A model generated the notes under the pieces. That model was not told where the DNA came from, searched no databases, and saw nothing but the letters and a program-made list of their open reading frames with translations. DNA of 64,000 bases, taken from the NCBI RefSeq assembly GCF_029543245.1, contig NZ_JARQWV010000003.1, forward strand, positions 1-64,000, given 5' to 3'. Both the position numbers and the translations under genes were made by a program. The stretch is from Caulobacter endophyticus (GTDB lineage Bacteria > Pseudomonadota > Alphaproteobacteria > Caulobacterales > Caulobacteraceae). The number at the start of each line of letters is the position of its first letter. Position 1 is the stretch's first letter. Shown here in pieces: positions 16,088 through 24,478 of the stretch.

Positions 16088-18271
16088 GTGCAGACCTTCA
16101 AGCTTCAACTTCTCGCCTTCACTTCCGGCCTCGCCGTCACCGGCGGGGCCTTGGCGGCCGAGCCGGCGCCGGCCACCAATACCGACGACAGCGGGTCGGC
16201 CGCCGTCGAGCAGGTGATCGTCACCGCCGAGCGCCGCGCCACCGACCTGCAAAAGACCGCCATCGCCATCTCGGCCTTCGGCCCGCAGGTGCTGGCCGAT
16301 CGCAAGGTCGACAACATCCGCGATCTGGCCGGCCAGATCCCGAACCTGTCGATCAGCCGCGTCACCATCAGCCACACCACCCAGACCTATGCGCTGCGCG
16401 GCGTCGGCGAGGCCGACCCGATCCAGGAGCCGGTGCTGGCGGTCTATGTCGACGACGTCTACGTGCCCCGCCAGATCGGCTCGATGATCGAGTTCAACGA
16501 CCTGGAACGGATCGAGGTGCTGCGCGGGCCGCAGGGCACGCTGTACGGCCGCAACTCCAGCGCCGGCGCGCTGCGGATCATCACCCGCGATCCCGGCGAG
16601 GACTTCCGCGCCAAGGCCGAGGTCGGCCTGGGCAGCTACGGCGCCGTCGACGTGCGCGCCCTGGTCGAGGGGCCTATCGTCGAGGGCAAGCTGGCCGGCA
16701 GCCTGTCCTACATCCACCACAAGCGCGACGGGGTGACCTTCGACCCGACGCTGAACCACGACGTCAACCGCATCGATCTGGACGCCTATCGCGCCAAGCT
16801 GCGCTGGACGCCGACTGAGAAACTGGACGTCCTCCTCACGCTGAACGCCCTGCGCGACCGTAGCGACACCCGCAGCTACATCCCCGTGAACCAGCCGGGC
16901 GGCGGGTTCGACAAGCGCCGCTCCTACTCCGAGGTCGAGCCGACCCAGGACCTGGACCAGATCAGCGGCTCGATCCGGGTGCAGTACGCGCTGAACGACA
17001 AACTGAAGATCAAGTCGATCACCGCCTATGGCGGCTTCAACCTCAACCCCGTCAACTACGACAACGACGGCGAGGCGGCGCTGATCCAGAAGAACCTGAT
17101 CCACTACAACGACCAGTACGTCACCCAGGAAGTCCAGCTGAACGGCGACTACGGCCGCCTGACCTTCACCAGCGGCCTGTTCTACCTGCACGAACGGTTC
17201 TTCGTGGAGCGCGACGGCTACAGCCGCCGCAACGCCCAGGCGACCAATCCTGCGACCACGCCCGGCAACTACAACTTCGCCCGCGCCCACAACATCACCA
17301 ACACCGACGCCTACGCCCTGTTCGGCGAGGCGACCTATGCGGTGACCGACCGCCTGAGCCTCACCGGCGGCCTGCGCTGGACCAACGAGGAGAAGGAATT
17401 CACCTTCGACAACAAGGTGCTGAACCTGGCGGGCCAGGTGATCGGCCAGTCGATCGCGGGCACGGCCGACAAGACCTGGTCGGCGATCACGCCCAAGCTG
17501 ACGGCGCAGTACCAGTGGACGCCCGACGTCTCGCAGTACGTCAGCTATTCCAAGGGCTTCAAGTCGGGCGGCTTCGACAACCGGGCCACGCGCCTCGACC
17601 TGGCCACCCTGCCCTTCGCGCCCGAGGACGTGACCACCTTCGAGGCCGGCCTCAAGACCCAAGCCTTCGACCGCCGCCTGCGGGCCAATCTGGCGGCGTT
17701 CTACAACGACTACCAGGACCTGCAGGTGTCGTTCTACGACCCGGCCTATGTGGGCAGCCGCCGCGGCAACGCCGGCCAGGCCCACACCTACGGCGTCGAA
17801 CTGGAAACCGAGGCCCGGCCGACCGATCGGGTGGGCCTGAACTTCAACGTCGGCTGGCTGTACGCGGTCTATGACGACTACAAGGGCGCCGGCGGCGCGG
17901 GCGTCAACGCCGACGGCAACCGCCTCTTGAACTCGCCGCGCTGGAACCTGTCGGGCGGCGTCACCTGGGACGTACCGGTCTCGGTTCCCGGATCGGTGCG
18001 CGCCGGCCTCGACGCCCAGTGGCAGAGCGGCGTGGTCAGCAGCGCCACCCCGGCGGCCGGCGGCCAGAACAATATCCCGTCGCAGGGCTTCCTGAACGGC
18101 ACGATCACCTGGACCGCGCCCGATCCTCACTGGGCCGTGCAGCTGTCAGCGCGCAACATCCTCGATAGCGACAAGCCGGTGAGCTCGACCTACACGCCCT
18201 CGACCGGGGTCTACTACCTGAACTTCCCCGATCCGCGGACCTGGCTGGTCACGCTGAAATACGCGCTGTGA
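16088..18271 (+). CDS. TonB-dependent receptor
   Basis: This 727-residue outer-membrane receptor starts at a GTG preceded by CGGGGA. A signal peptide ends near residue 24 (GGALAAE), then a TonB box (EQVIVTAERR), a plug domain (TAIAISAFGPQVLADRK, LERIEVLRGPQGTLYGRNSSAGALRI) and a beta barrel. The sequence is of the broad iron-complex/OMR type common in Caulobacter and Sphingomonas. Genes on either side concern organosulfur import and oxidation, so a sulfur-containing ligand is inferred. The stop is only 4 bases before the thiol dioxygenase start. Confidence 0.92.
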   Translation: MQTFKLQLLAFTSGLAVTGGALAAEPAPATNTDDSGSAAVEQVIVTAERRATDLQKTAIAISAFGPQVLADRKVDNIRDLAGQIPNLSISRVTISHTTQTYALRGVGEADPIQEPVLAVYVDDVYVPRQIGSMIEFNDLERIEVLRGPQGTLYGRNSSAGALRIITRDPGEDFRAKAEVGLGSYGAVDVRALVEGPIVEGKLAGSLSYIHHKRDGVTFDPTLNHDVNRIDLDAYRAKLRWTPTEKLDVLLTLNALRDRSDTRSYIPVNQPGGGFDKRRSYSEVEPTQDLDQISGSIRVQYALNDKLKIKSITAYGGFNLNPVNYDNDGEAALIQKNLIHYNDQYVTQEVQLNGDYGRLTFTSGLFYLHERFFVERDGYSRRNAQATNPATTPGNYNFARAHNITNTDAYALFGEATYAVTDRLSLTGGLRWTNEEKEFTFDNKVLNLAGQVIGQSIAGTADKTWSAITPKLTAQYQWTPDVSQYVSYSKGFKSGGFDNRATRLDLATLPFAPEDVTTFEAGLKTQAFDRRLRANLAAFYNDYQDLQVSFYDPAYVGSRRGNAGQAHTYGVELETEARPTDRVGLNFNVGWLYAVYDDYKGAGGAGVNADGNRLLNSPRWNLSGGVTWDVPVSVPGSVRAGLDAQWQSGVVSSATPAAGGQNNIPSQGFLNGTITWTAPDPHWAVQLSARNILDSDKPVSSTYTPSTGVYYLNFPDPRTWLVTLKYAL

Positions 18272-18275
18272 CGTC

Positions 18276-18890
18276 ATGAGCAGCGCGCCCAACCTTCACC
18301 GCCTGGCCAAGTTCGTCGGAGACCTCGGCGCCCTGCTCGACCGCACGGGCGACGAGGCGCAGATCCTGCGCGAGGGCGAGGCCCTGCTGGCCGGTCTGAT
18401 CGCGAAGGACGACTGGCTGCCGCAGGCCTACGCCCAGCCGAACCCGGCCCGCTACCAGCAGTACCTGCTGCATTGCGACAGCCGCGAGCGGTTCAGCGTG
18501 GTCAGCTTCGTCTGGGGCCCGGGCCAGGCGACGCCGGTGCACGACCACACGGTCTGGGGCCTGGTGGGCGTGCTGCGCGGGGCCGAGCTGTCGCAGGCCT
18601 ATCGCCGCGACGGCGAGGTCCTAATTCCCGACGGCCCGGTCCACCGGCTGGAGCGCGGCCAGGTCGAGGCCGTCTCGCCCACGGTCGGCGACGTGCACCG
18701 GGTGACCAACGCCTTCGAAGACCGGGCCTCGATCAGCATCCACGTCTACGGGGCCAATATCGGGGCGGTGCGCCGCTCCACCTACGACGCCGACGGACGC
18801 AGCAAGCCCTTCGTCTCCGGCTACTCCAACGACACCCTTCCCAACCTGTGGGACCGGTCCCGGCCGGTCCCCGTCGAGGCCGCGCCATGA
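18276..18890 (+). CDS. thiol dioxygenase (cysteine/3-mercaptopropionate dioxygenase type)
   Basis: This 204-residue cupin has the non-heme iron ligands H89, H91 (VHDH) and H141 (GDVHRVTN), plus the S154-x-H156-x-Y158 triad of the cysteine dioxygenase family. At the position of the CDO carboxylate-binding arginine the protein reads Y60-Q61-Q62-Y63. Glutamine there is the mark of 3-mercaptopropionate dioxygenases, which oxidise 3-mercaptopropionate to its sulfinate. The stop overlaps the rhodanese start (ATGA), coupling thiol oxidation to sulfane or sulfite handling. The exact thiol is inference. Confidence 0.85.
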   Translation: MSSAPNLHRLAKFVGDLGALLDRTGDEAQILREGEALLAGLIAKDDWLPQAYAQPNPARYQQYLLHCDSRERFSVVSFVWGPGQATPVHDHTVWGLVGVLRGAELSQAYRRDGEVLIPDGPVHRLERGQVEAVSPTVGDVHRVTNAFEDRASISIHVYGANIGAVRRSTYDADGRSKPFVSGYSNDTLPNLWDRSRPVPVEAAP

Positions 18891-20467
18891 CCCTGCCCGT
18901 CGTCACGCCCCGCGAGGTCCGCCAGGACCTGATCGCCCGCCGCGAGATCGCCCTTCTGGACCTGCGCGAGGAGGATCCCTTCGCCAAGGCCCACCCCTTG
19001 TTCGCCTCGCAGCTGCCGCTTTCCCGGCTGGAGGTCGAGATCCTCGACCGCGTGCCGCGCAAGGAGACGCGGATCGTGCTGTACGACAATGGGGAAGGCC
19101 TGGTTTCGCCGGCCGGTAAGCGGCTGGCGACCCTGGGCTACAGCAACGTCCGGGCGCTGGCCGGCGGCCTTCAGGGCTGGACGGACGCCGGTTACGAGCT
19201 GTTCCAGGACGTGAACTCCTACAGCAAGGCGTTCGGCGAACTGGTCGAGGCGCGGCGGCACACCCCGTCCCTGCCCGCCCAGGAGGTGCAGGCCCGCATC
19301 GACGCCAAGGCCGACCAGGTGATCCTGGACGCCCGCCGGTTCGAGGAATACGCCACCATGAGCATCCCAGGCGGAGTCAGCACGCCGGGCGCCGAGCTGG
19401 TGCTGCGGGCGCGAGAGCTGGCGCCCGATCCGGCCACGACCATCATCGTCAATTGCGCCGGCCGCACCCGCAGCCTGATCGGCGCCCAGTCGCTGGTGAA
19501 CGCCGGCGTGCCCAACCCGGTCTTCGCCCTGCGCAACGGCACCATCGGCTGGACCCTGGCCCAGCAGAGCCTGGAGACCGGCCAGAGCCGCAAGTTCCCC
19601 GACGTCTCGACCCAGACCCTGGACGAGGCCCGCGCCAAGGCCCGCGACGTGGCCTATCGCGCCGGGGTTCGCCGGATCGACGCCGAGGGGCTGACCGACC
19701 TGGCCACCGACCGCAAGCGCACCCTCTATCGCTTCGACGTGCGTACGCCCGACGAGTATGCGAGCTGCCACCTCCCCGGCTTCCGCAGCGCGCCCGGCGG
19801 CCAGCTGGTGCAGGAGACCGACGTCTTCGCTCCGGTGCGCGGCGGACGCATCGTGCTGGCCGACGACCTTGGCCCCCGCGCCGACATGACCGCCTCGTGG
19901 CTGGCCCAGCTGGGCTGGGAAGTCTACGTGCTGGAGGGCGGGTTCGAGGGCGAGCTGGCGACGGGCGCCTGGACGCCGAGCGAGCCGCCGCACCTGCCGG
20001 TGGTCGAGACCATCCTGCCCCGCGCGCTGTCCGAAGCCCTGGCCAATGAGGCCGTGGTGGTGCTGGACCTCGCGCCCAGCCCCGCCCACCGCAAGGGCCA
20101 CATTCCCGGCGCCTGGTTCGCGATCCGCGCCCAACTGGCCGAGGCGCTGGAGCGTATCCCCGAGGGCAGGCCGATCGTCCTGACCTCGCCTGACGGCGTG
20201 CTGGCCCGGCTGGCCGCGCCGGAGCTGGAGGAGATCGCCGACCAGCCCGTGCGGGTGCTCGACGGCGGCACCGCCGCCTGGGTCGCTGCCGGGCGCGCCT
20301 TGGAGACGGGCCTGCCGCGCACCGCAAGCGATCCCACCGACGTCTACAAGCGCCCCTACGAGGGCACCGACAACGCCGCCGAGGCCATGCAGGCCTATCT
20401 GGACTGGGAGTTCGGCCTGGTCGACCAGCTGGCCCGCGACGGGTCGCACGGCTTCTACGTGATCTGA
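18887..20467 (+). CDS. four-domain rhodanese-like sulfurtransferase
   Basis: This 526-residue cytoplasmic protein is made of four rhodanese-like modules (roughly residues 1-105, 125-235, 260-365 and 375-475). Only the second has a catalytic cysteine (VNC190AGRTRS). The equivalent loops read YDNGEG in the first, ADDLGP in the third and TSPDGV in the fourth. The cysteine-less modules are probably structural or sensory. A short tail with YKRPYEGTD follows. It is coupled to the thiol dioxygenase gene, an association that suggests sulfur relay from the oxidised thiol pathway. The sulfur acceptor is unknown. Confidence 0.87.
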   Translation: MTLPVVTPREVRQDLIARREIALLDLREEDPFAKAHPLFASQLPLSRLEVEILDRVPRKETRIVLYDNGEGLVSPAGKRLATLGYSNVRALAGGLQGWTDAGYELFQDVNSYSKAFGELVEARRHTPSLPAQEVQARIDAKADQVILDARRFEEYATMSIPGGVSTPGAELVLRARELAPDPATTIIVNCAGRTRSLIGAQSLVNAGVPNPVFALRNGTIGWTLAQQSLETGQSRKFPDVSTQTLDEARAKARDVAYRAGVRRIDAEGLTDLATDRKRTLYRFDVRTPDEYASCHLPGFRSAPGGQLVQETDVFAPVRGGRIVLADDLGPRADMTASWLAQLGWEVYVLEGGFEGELATGAWTPSEPPHLPVVETILPRALSEALANEAVVVLDLAPSPAHRKGHIPGAWFAIRAQLAEALERIPEGRPIVLTSPDGVLARLAAPELEEIADQPVRVLDGGTAAWVAAGRALETGLPRTASDPTDVYKRPYEGTDNAAEAMQAYLDWEFGLVDQLARDGSHGFYVI

Positions 20468-20476
20468 GGCTCCGCC

Positions 20477-21124
20477 ATGACCCTGACCCTCTACATCGCG
20501 CCCGGCAGTTCCTCCCTCGCCCCGCTGGTGGCCCTGGAAGAGATCGGCGTCGCCTACGACGTGCGCCGCATCGATCTGGCCGCGGGCGACCAGCGGCGGC
20601 CGGAGTACCTGCGGGTCAACCCCAAGGGACGGATCCCCACCCTGCTGGTCGGCGCCGAGCCGGTCACCGAGGTGCTGGCGATCCTGACCTATCTGGCCCA
20701 CCGCTACCCGCACAGCGAGTTGCTGCCGCTGCTGGAGCCGCTGAAGCTGGCCCACGCCTACGAGGTGATGAGCTGGTTCGCCAGCACCGTGCACGTGGCC
20801 TTCGCCCAGATCGCCCGCCCCGAACGCTATGCCGACGACGAGGCGGTGAAGGCCGCGCTGGCCACGCCCGGCGAAGCCCGCTTCGCCCGCACCCTGGCCG
20901 ACATCGAGCGGCTGGCCCAGGACCCAGGCCCCTGGCTGCTGGGCGAGCATTTCAGCGTCGTCGACGCCTACGCCCTGGTGATCTGGCGCTGGGCCGAGCG
21001 CCGGCAGATCGACCTTTCCGCCTATCCCGCCTGGAGCGCCAAGGCCGCCCGCGCCTTCGCCCGCCCCTCCGTCGTGCGCGCCCTGCGCAAGGAGACGGCC
21101 CAGGCGCCGACCCACGCCCACTGA
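20477..21124 (+). CDS. glutathione S-transferase family protein
   Basis: This 215-residue protein has the GST layout: an N-terminal thioredoxin-like domain (MTLTLYIAPGSSSLAPLVALEE, with the cis-proline segment KGRIPTLLV) and an all-helical C-terminal domain. The serine-rich PGSSSL stretch occupies the usual catalytic Ser/Cys position of beta-class-like enzymes. It is 9 bases downstream of the rhodanese gene. In this setting it may use glutathione to cleave a thioether or release sulfur, but the substrate is not identifiable. Confidence 0.87.
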   Translation: MTLTLYIAPGSSSLAPLVALEEIGVAYDVRRIDLAAGDQRRPEYLRVNPKGRIPTLLVGAEPVTEVLAILTYLAHRYPHSELLPLLEPLKLAHAYEVMSWFASTVHVAFAQIARPERYADDEAVKAALATPGEARFARTLADIERLAQDPGPWLLGEHFSVVDAYALVIWRWAERRQIDLSAYPAWSAKAARAFARPSVVRALRKETAQAPTHAH

Positions 21125-21152
21125 CCTTCATCCGCACATCGAGGACCATCCC

Positions 21153-22247
21153 ATGAGCGTCGAATTCATCGGTATCATCCACACCCAGAACGTTTCCGAG
21201 ATCCATCCGCCGGCCGGGCCGGTGATCGACGTCGACTATGTCGAGACGATCGCCCGCGCCCATGACGAAGGCGGTTTCGATCGCGCGCTGGTGGCCTTCC
21301 ACTCGACGGGTCCGGAAAGCCAGCTGGTGGTGGCGCATGCCGCGTCGGTGACGAAGAACCTGAAGTTCATGATCGCCCACCGTCCGGGCTTCACCCAGCC
21401 GACCCTGGCGGCGCGGCAATTGGCGACGCTGGACCACTTCACCGGCGGGCGGGTGGCGGTGCACATCATCACCGGCGGCTCGGACGAGGAACTGGCCAAG
21501 GACGGCGACCACCTGACCAAGGACGAGCGCTACGCCCGCACAGCTGAGTATCTCGACATCGTCCGCGCCGAATGGACCAGCGAAAAGCCGTTCGACTACA
21601 AGGGCGAGTACTATCAGGTCGACCAGGGCTTCGGGGCGGTCAAACCGCTGCGTACGCCCCAGATCCCGGTCTATTTCGGCGGCTCGTCGGACGCGGCGAT
21701 CCCGGTGGCCGGCAAGCACGCCGACATCTTCGCGCTGTGGGGCGAGACCCAGGCCCAGGTGGCCGAGACCATCGCCCGGGTGCGTCACGCCGCCGCCAAG
21801 CACGGCCGCCAGGTGAAGTTCTCGCTGTCGCTGCGCCCGATCATCGCCGACACTGAAGAGGCCGCCTGGGCGCGCGCCGACGCGATCGTCGCCAAGGCCA
21901 AGGCCCTGCGCGAGGCCGCCGGCCTGCCGACCAGCGGCCACCGCCCGCCCAACGCCGGCTCGCAGCGCCTGCTGGACGCGGCCGCGCAAGGCTCGCGCCT
22001 CGACAAGCGGCTGTGGACGGGCGTGGCGGCCGTCACCGGCGCGGCGGGCAATTCGACGGGCCTGGTGGGCACGCCCCAGCAGGTGGCCGAGGCCCTGCTC
22101 GACTACTACGACCTGGGCGTGACGACCTTCCTGATCCGCGGCTTCGATCCGGTCGAGGACGCCGTCGCCTACGGGCGCGACCTGATCCCGCTGGTGCGGA
22201 AACTGGTGGCCGAGCGCGAGGCGCAAGCCGTAGCGGCGGCGAGCTGA
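21153..22247 (+). CDS. LLM-class FMNH2-dependent monooxygenase, SsuD-like
   Basis: This 364-residue protein is a bacterial-luciferase-like TIM barrel of the SsuD group, recognised by HIITGGSDEELAKDGDHLTKDERY and by the C-terminal LVGTPQQVAEALLDYY. SsuD enzymes cleave alkanesulfonates to aldehyde and sulfite with reduced flavin. The protein contains no cysteine at all, so the SsuD active-site Cys is absent. The SsuD R-x-H pair appears replaced in the strand FSLSLRPII. The substrate could be another sulfonate or a sulfone. The flavin reductase starts 4 bases after its stop. Confidence 0.87.
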   Translation: MSVEFIGIIHTQNVSEIHPPAGPVIDVDYVETIARAHDEGGFDRALVAFHSTGPESQLVVAHAASVTKNLKFMIAHRPGFTQPTLAARQLATLDHFTGGRVAVHIITGGSDEELAKDGDHLTKDERYARTAEYLDIVRAEWTSEKPFDYKGEYYQVDQGFGAVKPLRTPQIPVYFGGSSDAAIPVAGKHADIFALWGETQAQVAETIARVRHAAAKHGRQVKFSLSLRPIIADTEEAAWARADAIVAKAKALREAAGLPTSGHRPPNAGSQRLLDAAAQGSRLDKRLWTGVAAVTGAAGNSTGLVGTPQQVAEALLDYYDLGVTTFLIRGFDPVEDAVAYGRDLIPLVRKLVAEREAQAVAAAS

Positions 22248-22251
22248 CGCC

Positions 22252-22755
22252 ATGGCCCCGTACGACGCCGGCGCGCCAGCCCCGCAACCGGAGACCGACT
22301 TCCGCGACGTGCTGGCCCACCTGGCGAGCGGCGTCGCCATCGTCGCCTGCTGGGACGGCGAGGTCCCGCGCGGCCTGCTGGTCAGCTCGATCACCGGCCT
22401 GTCGGTCGCGCCGCCGCGCTTCCTGTTCTGCGTGCGCAAGGAGGCGGGCTGCCACGACGCGCTGCTGGCGCGCCCCGACCTGTCGGTGGCGCTGCTGGGC
22501 GCGGCCGACGAGGAGGAAGCCCTGCGCTTCGCCTCGGGATCGCGGGCGCACGAGCGGTTCGATCCGTCCCGCTGGCGGCTGCATCGCCCCACCCCGCCGG
22601 TGTTCGCGGGCGGGGTGGCGCGGGCGGTGTGCCGCGTGGACGCCGTGGTCGACGCCGGCAGCCACTCGATCTTCATCGTCGAGGCCGATCACGTGGGTTT
22701 CTCGCCCGGACCGGCGCTGGTGGCGTGGAACCGGGGGCTGACGGCGGTGGGGTGA
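22252..22755 (+). CDS. flavin reductase domain protein
   Basis: This 167-residue protein is of the FMN-binding split-barrel flavin reductase family (HpaC/SsuE-like role), with LAHLASGVAIVACWD and LVSSITGLSVAPPRFLFCVRK near the flavin site. It would supply FMNH2 to the adjacent LLM monooxygenase and possibly to the DszC-like enzyme. It is the last gene of the plus-strand sulfur cluster. It converges on ribH with a repeat element in between. Confidence 0.9.
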   Translation: MAPYDAGAPAPQPETDFRDVLAHLASGVAIVACWDGEVPRGLLVSSITGLSVAPPRFLFCVRKEAGCHDALLARPDLSVALLGAADEEEALRFASGSRAHERFDPSRWRLHRPTPPVFAGGVARAVCRVDAVVDAGSHSIFIVEADHVGFSPGPALVAWNRGLTAVG

Positions 22756-22820
22756 CCCCCTCCGGCCCTTCGGGCCACCTCCCCCTCTAGGGGAGCTGTC
22801 GCGGAGCGACTGAGGGGGCT
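22756..22820. repeat. intergenic repeat between convergent genes
   Basis: This is the second copy of the CCCCTCCGGCCCTTCGGGCC element seen at 368-415. It is followed here by ACCTCCCCCTCTAGGGGAG and a GTCGCGGAGCGAC stem. It exactly fills the gap between the flavin reductase stop and the ribH stop, so it is a candidate bidirectional terminator. Confidence 0.55.
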
Positions 22821-23273
22821 CTACGCCGCCGTCCGGATCCTGCGCAGCGTTGCAATCGCCCCCAGGCACGCCGCGGCGGCCTCGCGGCCCTTGTTGGCGG
22901 CGTCGTCGCGGCTGCGGACGATGGCCTGGTCGTCGTCGTAGGTGGTCAGAACGCCGAAGGTGATCGGGGTCTCGGTGGCCAGCCCAGCCTGCATCAGGCC
23001 GATGCTGGCGCCCAGGCTGATGAACTCGAAGTGGGCGGTGTCGCCCTTGATCACGCAGCCAAGGCAGACGACGCCGTCATAGCGACCGGTGCGGGCCAGG
23101 GCCTGGGCCAGCAGCGGCAGCTCGAAGGCGCCCGGCGCGTCGATGACGTCGCCCTCGGCCACCGGCGCGCCGCCCTCCTGAAGTTCGGCGAGAGCGCCGC
23201 GCAGCAGGCCGCCGGTGACCTCGGGATTGAAGCCGCTGACGACGACAGCGATGCGGGTTTCGGAATGGGTCAT
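22821..23273 (-). CDS. ribH: 6,7-dimethyl-8-ribityllumazine synthase
   Basis: This 150-residue protein is the usual length for lumazine synthase. The motifs VVSGFNPEVTGGLLRGAL, DAPGAFELPLLAQAL, CLGCVIKGDTAHFEF and FGVLTTYDDDQA match the substrate-binding loops of the family. It condenses the pyrimidine intermediate with 3,4-dihydroxy-2-butanone-4-phosphate in riboflavin synthesis. The ATG at 23273 follows the ribBA stop by 14 bases. No nusB gene follows, although ribH-nusB is a common pair in alphaproteobacteria. Confidence 0.95.
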   Translation of the reverse strand: MTHSETRIAVVVSGFNPEVTGGLLRGALAELQEGGAPVAEGDVIDAPGAFELPLLAQALARTGRYDGVVCLGCVIKGDTAHFEFISLGASIGLMQAGLATETPITFGVLTTYDDDQAIVRSRDDAANKGREAAAACLGAIATLRRIRTAA

Positions 23274-23287
23274 GAAACGGGTCCAGG

Positions 23288-24478
23288 TCAGGAGGCGCGG
23301 GCCAGGCCGTGGCCCAGCTTGTCGCGCTTGGCGGCGAGATAGGCGGCGTTGTGCGGGGTGACGGGGGCCAGCAGCGGAACCTGCTCGACCACCTCGATCC
23401 CGCCGGCGCGCAGGGCGGCGGCCTTGCGCGGGTTGTTGCTGAGCAGGCGCAGGCGATCCACACCCAGGCTCTTCAGCATGGCGACGGCGGCGGCGTAGTC
23501 GCGCGGATCGTCGGCGAAACCCAGGGCGCGGTTGGCCTCGACGGTGTCGAGCCCCTCGTCCTGCAGGGCGTAGGCGGCGATCTTGTTGGCGAGGCCAACA
23601 CCCCTGCCCTCGTGGCCGCGCAGATAGACGATCGCCCCGCCCTCCTCGCCGATGCGGCGCATGGAGGCCTGCAGCTGGGCGCCGCAGTCGCAGCGCTGGG
23701 AGCCCAGGGCGTCGCCGGTCAGGCACTCGGAGTGCACCCGCACCAGCGGCGCCTCACCCAGCGGCCCTTTCAGCAGCACGAGATGCTCGACGCCGCTGGT
23801 CCGATCGCGAAAGGCGCGGACCTCGAACTGGCCGCCATGTGCGGACGGCAGATACGACGTGGCGACCGGCTCGACCGTCTGGGCGCGCAGGTGCTCGGCC
23901 AGTTCGGCGATGGTCAGGATCGGCAGGTCGTGGCGAGCGCCGAAGACCTCGAGGTCGTCGCGGCGAGCCATGGTCCCGTCGTCGTTCATCACCTCGCAGA
24001 TCACGGCGGCGGGGACGAGGCCCGCCAGGCGCATCAGTTCGACCGAGGCCTCGGTGTGGCCGGCGCGGGCCAGCACGCCGCCGGGCACGGCCCGCAGCGG
24101 GAAGACGTGGCCGGGCGAGACGATGTCGGCGGGCTGCGCGTCCGGCGCCACGGCGGCCTGGATGGTCAGGGCCCGGTCGAAGGCCGAGATGCCGGTGTCG
24201 ACGCCCACCGCCGCCTCGATCGAGACGGTGAAGGCGGTGCTGCGGCGGGTCTTGTTGTCGGCGACCATAGGCGGCAGGCCCAGGCGGTCGACCGCGTCGG
24301 GCTCCATGGCCAGGCAGATCAGGCCGCTGGCGGCCTTGGCCATGAAGGCGATGGCCGGCGCATCGGCGAACTGCGCGCCGAGCACCAGGTCGCCCTCGTT
24401 CTCGCGGTCCTCGTCGTCGACGAGGATGATCATGCCGCCGGCCTTCAGGCGTTCGAGGGCGTCAGATAGGCGTGACAT
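23288..24478 (-). CDS. ribBA: bifunctional 3,4-dihydroxy-2-butanone-4-phosphate synthase / GTP cyclohydrolase II
   Basis: This 396-residue fusion has an N-terminal DHBP synthase domain (DDEDRENEGDL, residues about 22-32; TEASVELMRLAGL) and a C-terminal GTP cyclohydrolase II domain. Unlike many alphaproteobacterial fusions with a degenerate second half, the zinc cysteines are present (SECLTGDALGSQRCDC) and so is LRGHEGRGVGL. Both activities therefore look intact. Its start overlaps the riboflavin synthase gene end by 34 bases. Confidence 0.95.
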   Translation of the reverse strand: MSRLSDALERLKAGGMIILVDDEDRENEGDLVLGAQFADAPAIAFMAKAASGLICLAMEPDAVDRLGLPPMVADNKTRRSTAFTVSIEAAVGVDTGISAFDRALTIQAAVAPDAQPADIVSPGHVFPLRAVPGGVLARAGHTEASVELMRLAGLVPAAVICEVMNDDGTMARRDDLEVFGARHDLPILTIAELAEHLRAQTVEPVATSYLPSAHGGQFEVRAFRDRTSGVEHLVLLKGPLGEAPLVRVHSECLTGDALGSQRCDCGAQLQASMRRIGEEGGAIVYLRGHEGRGVGLANKIAAYALQDEGLDTVEANRALGFADDPRDYAAAVAMLKSLGVDRLRLLSNNPRKAAALRAGGIEVVEQVPLLAPVTPHNAAYLAAKRDKLGHGLARAS

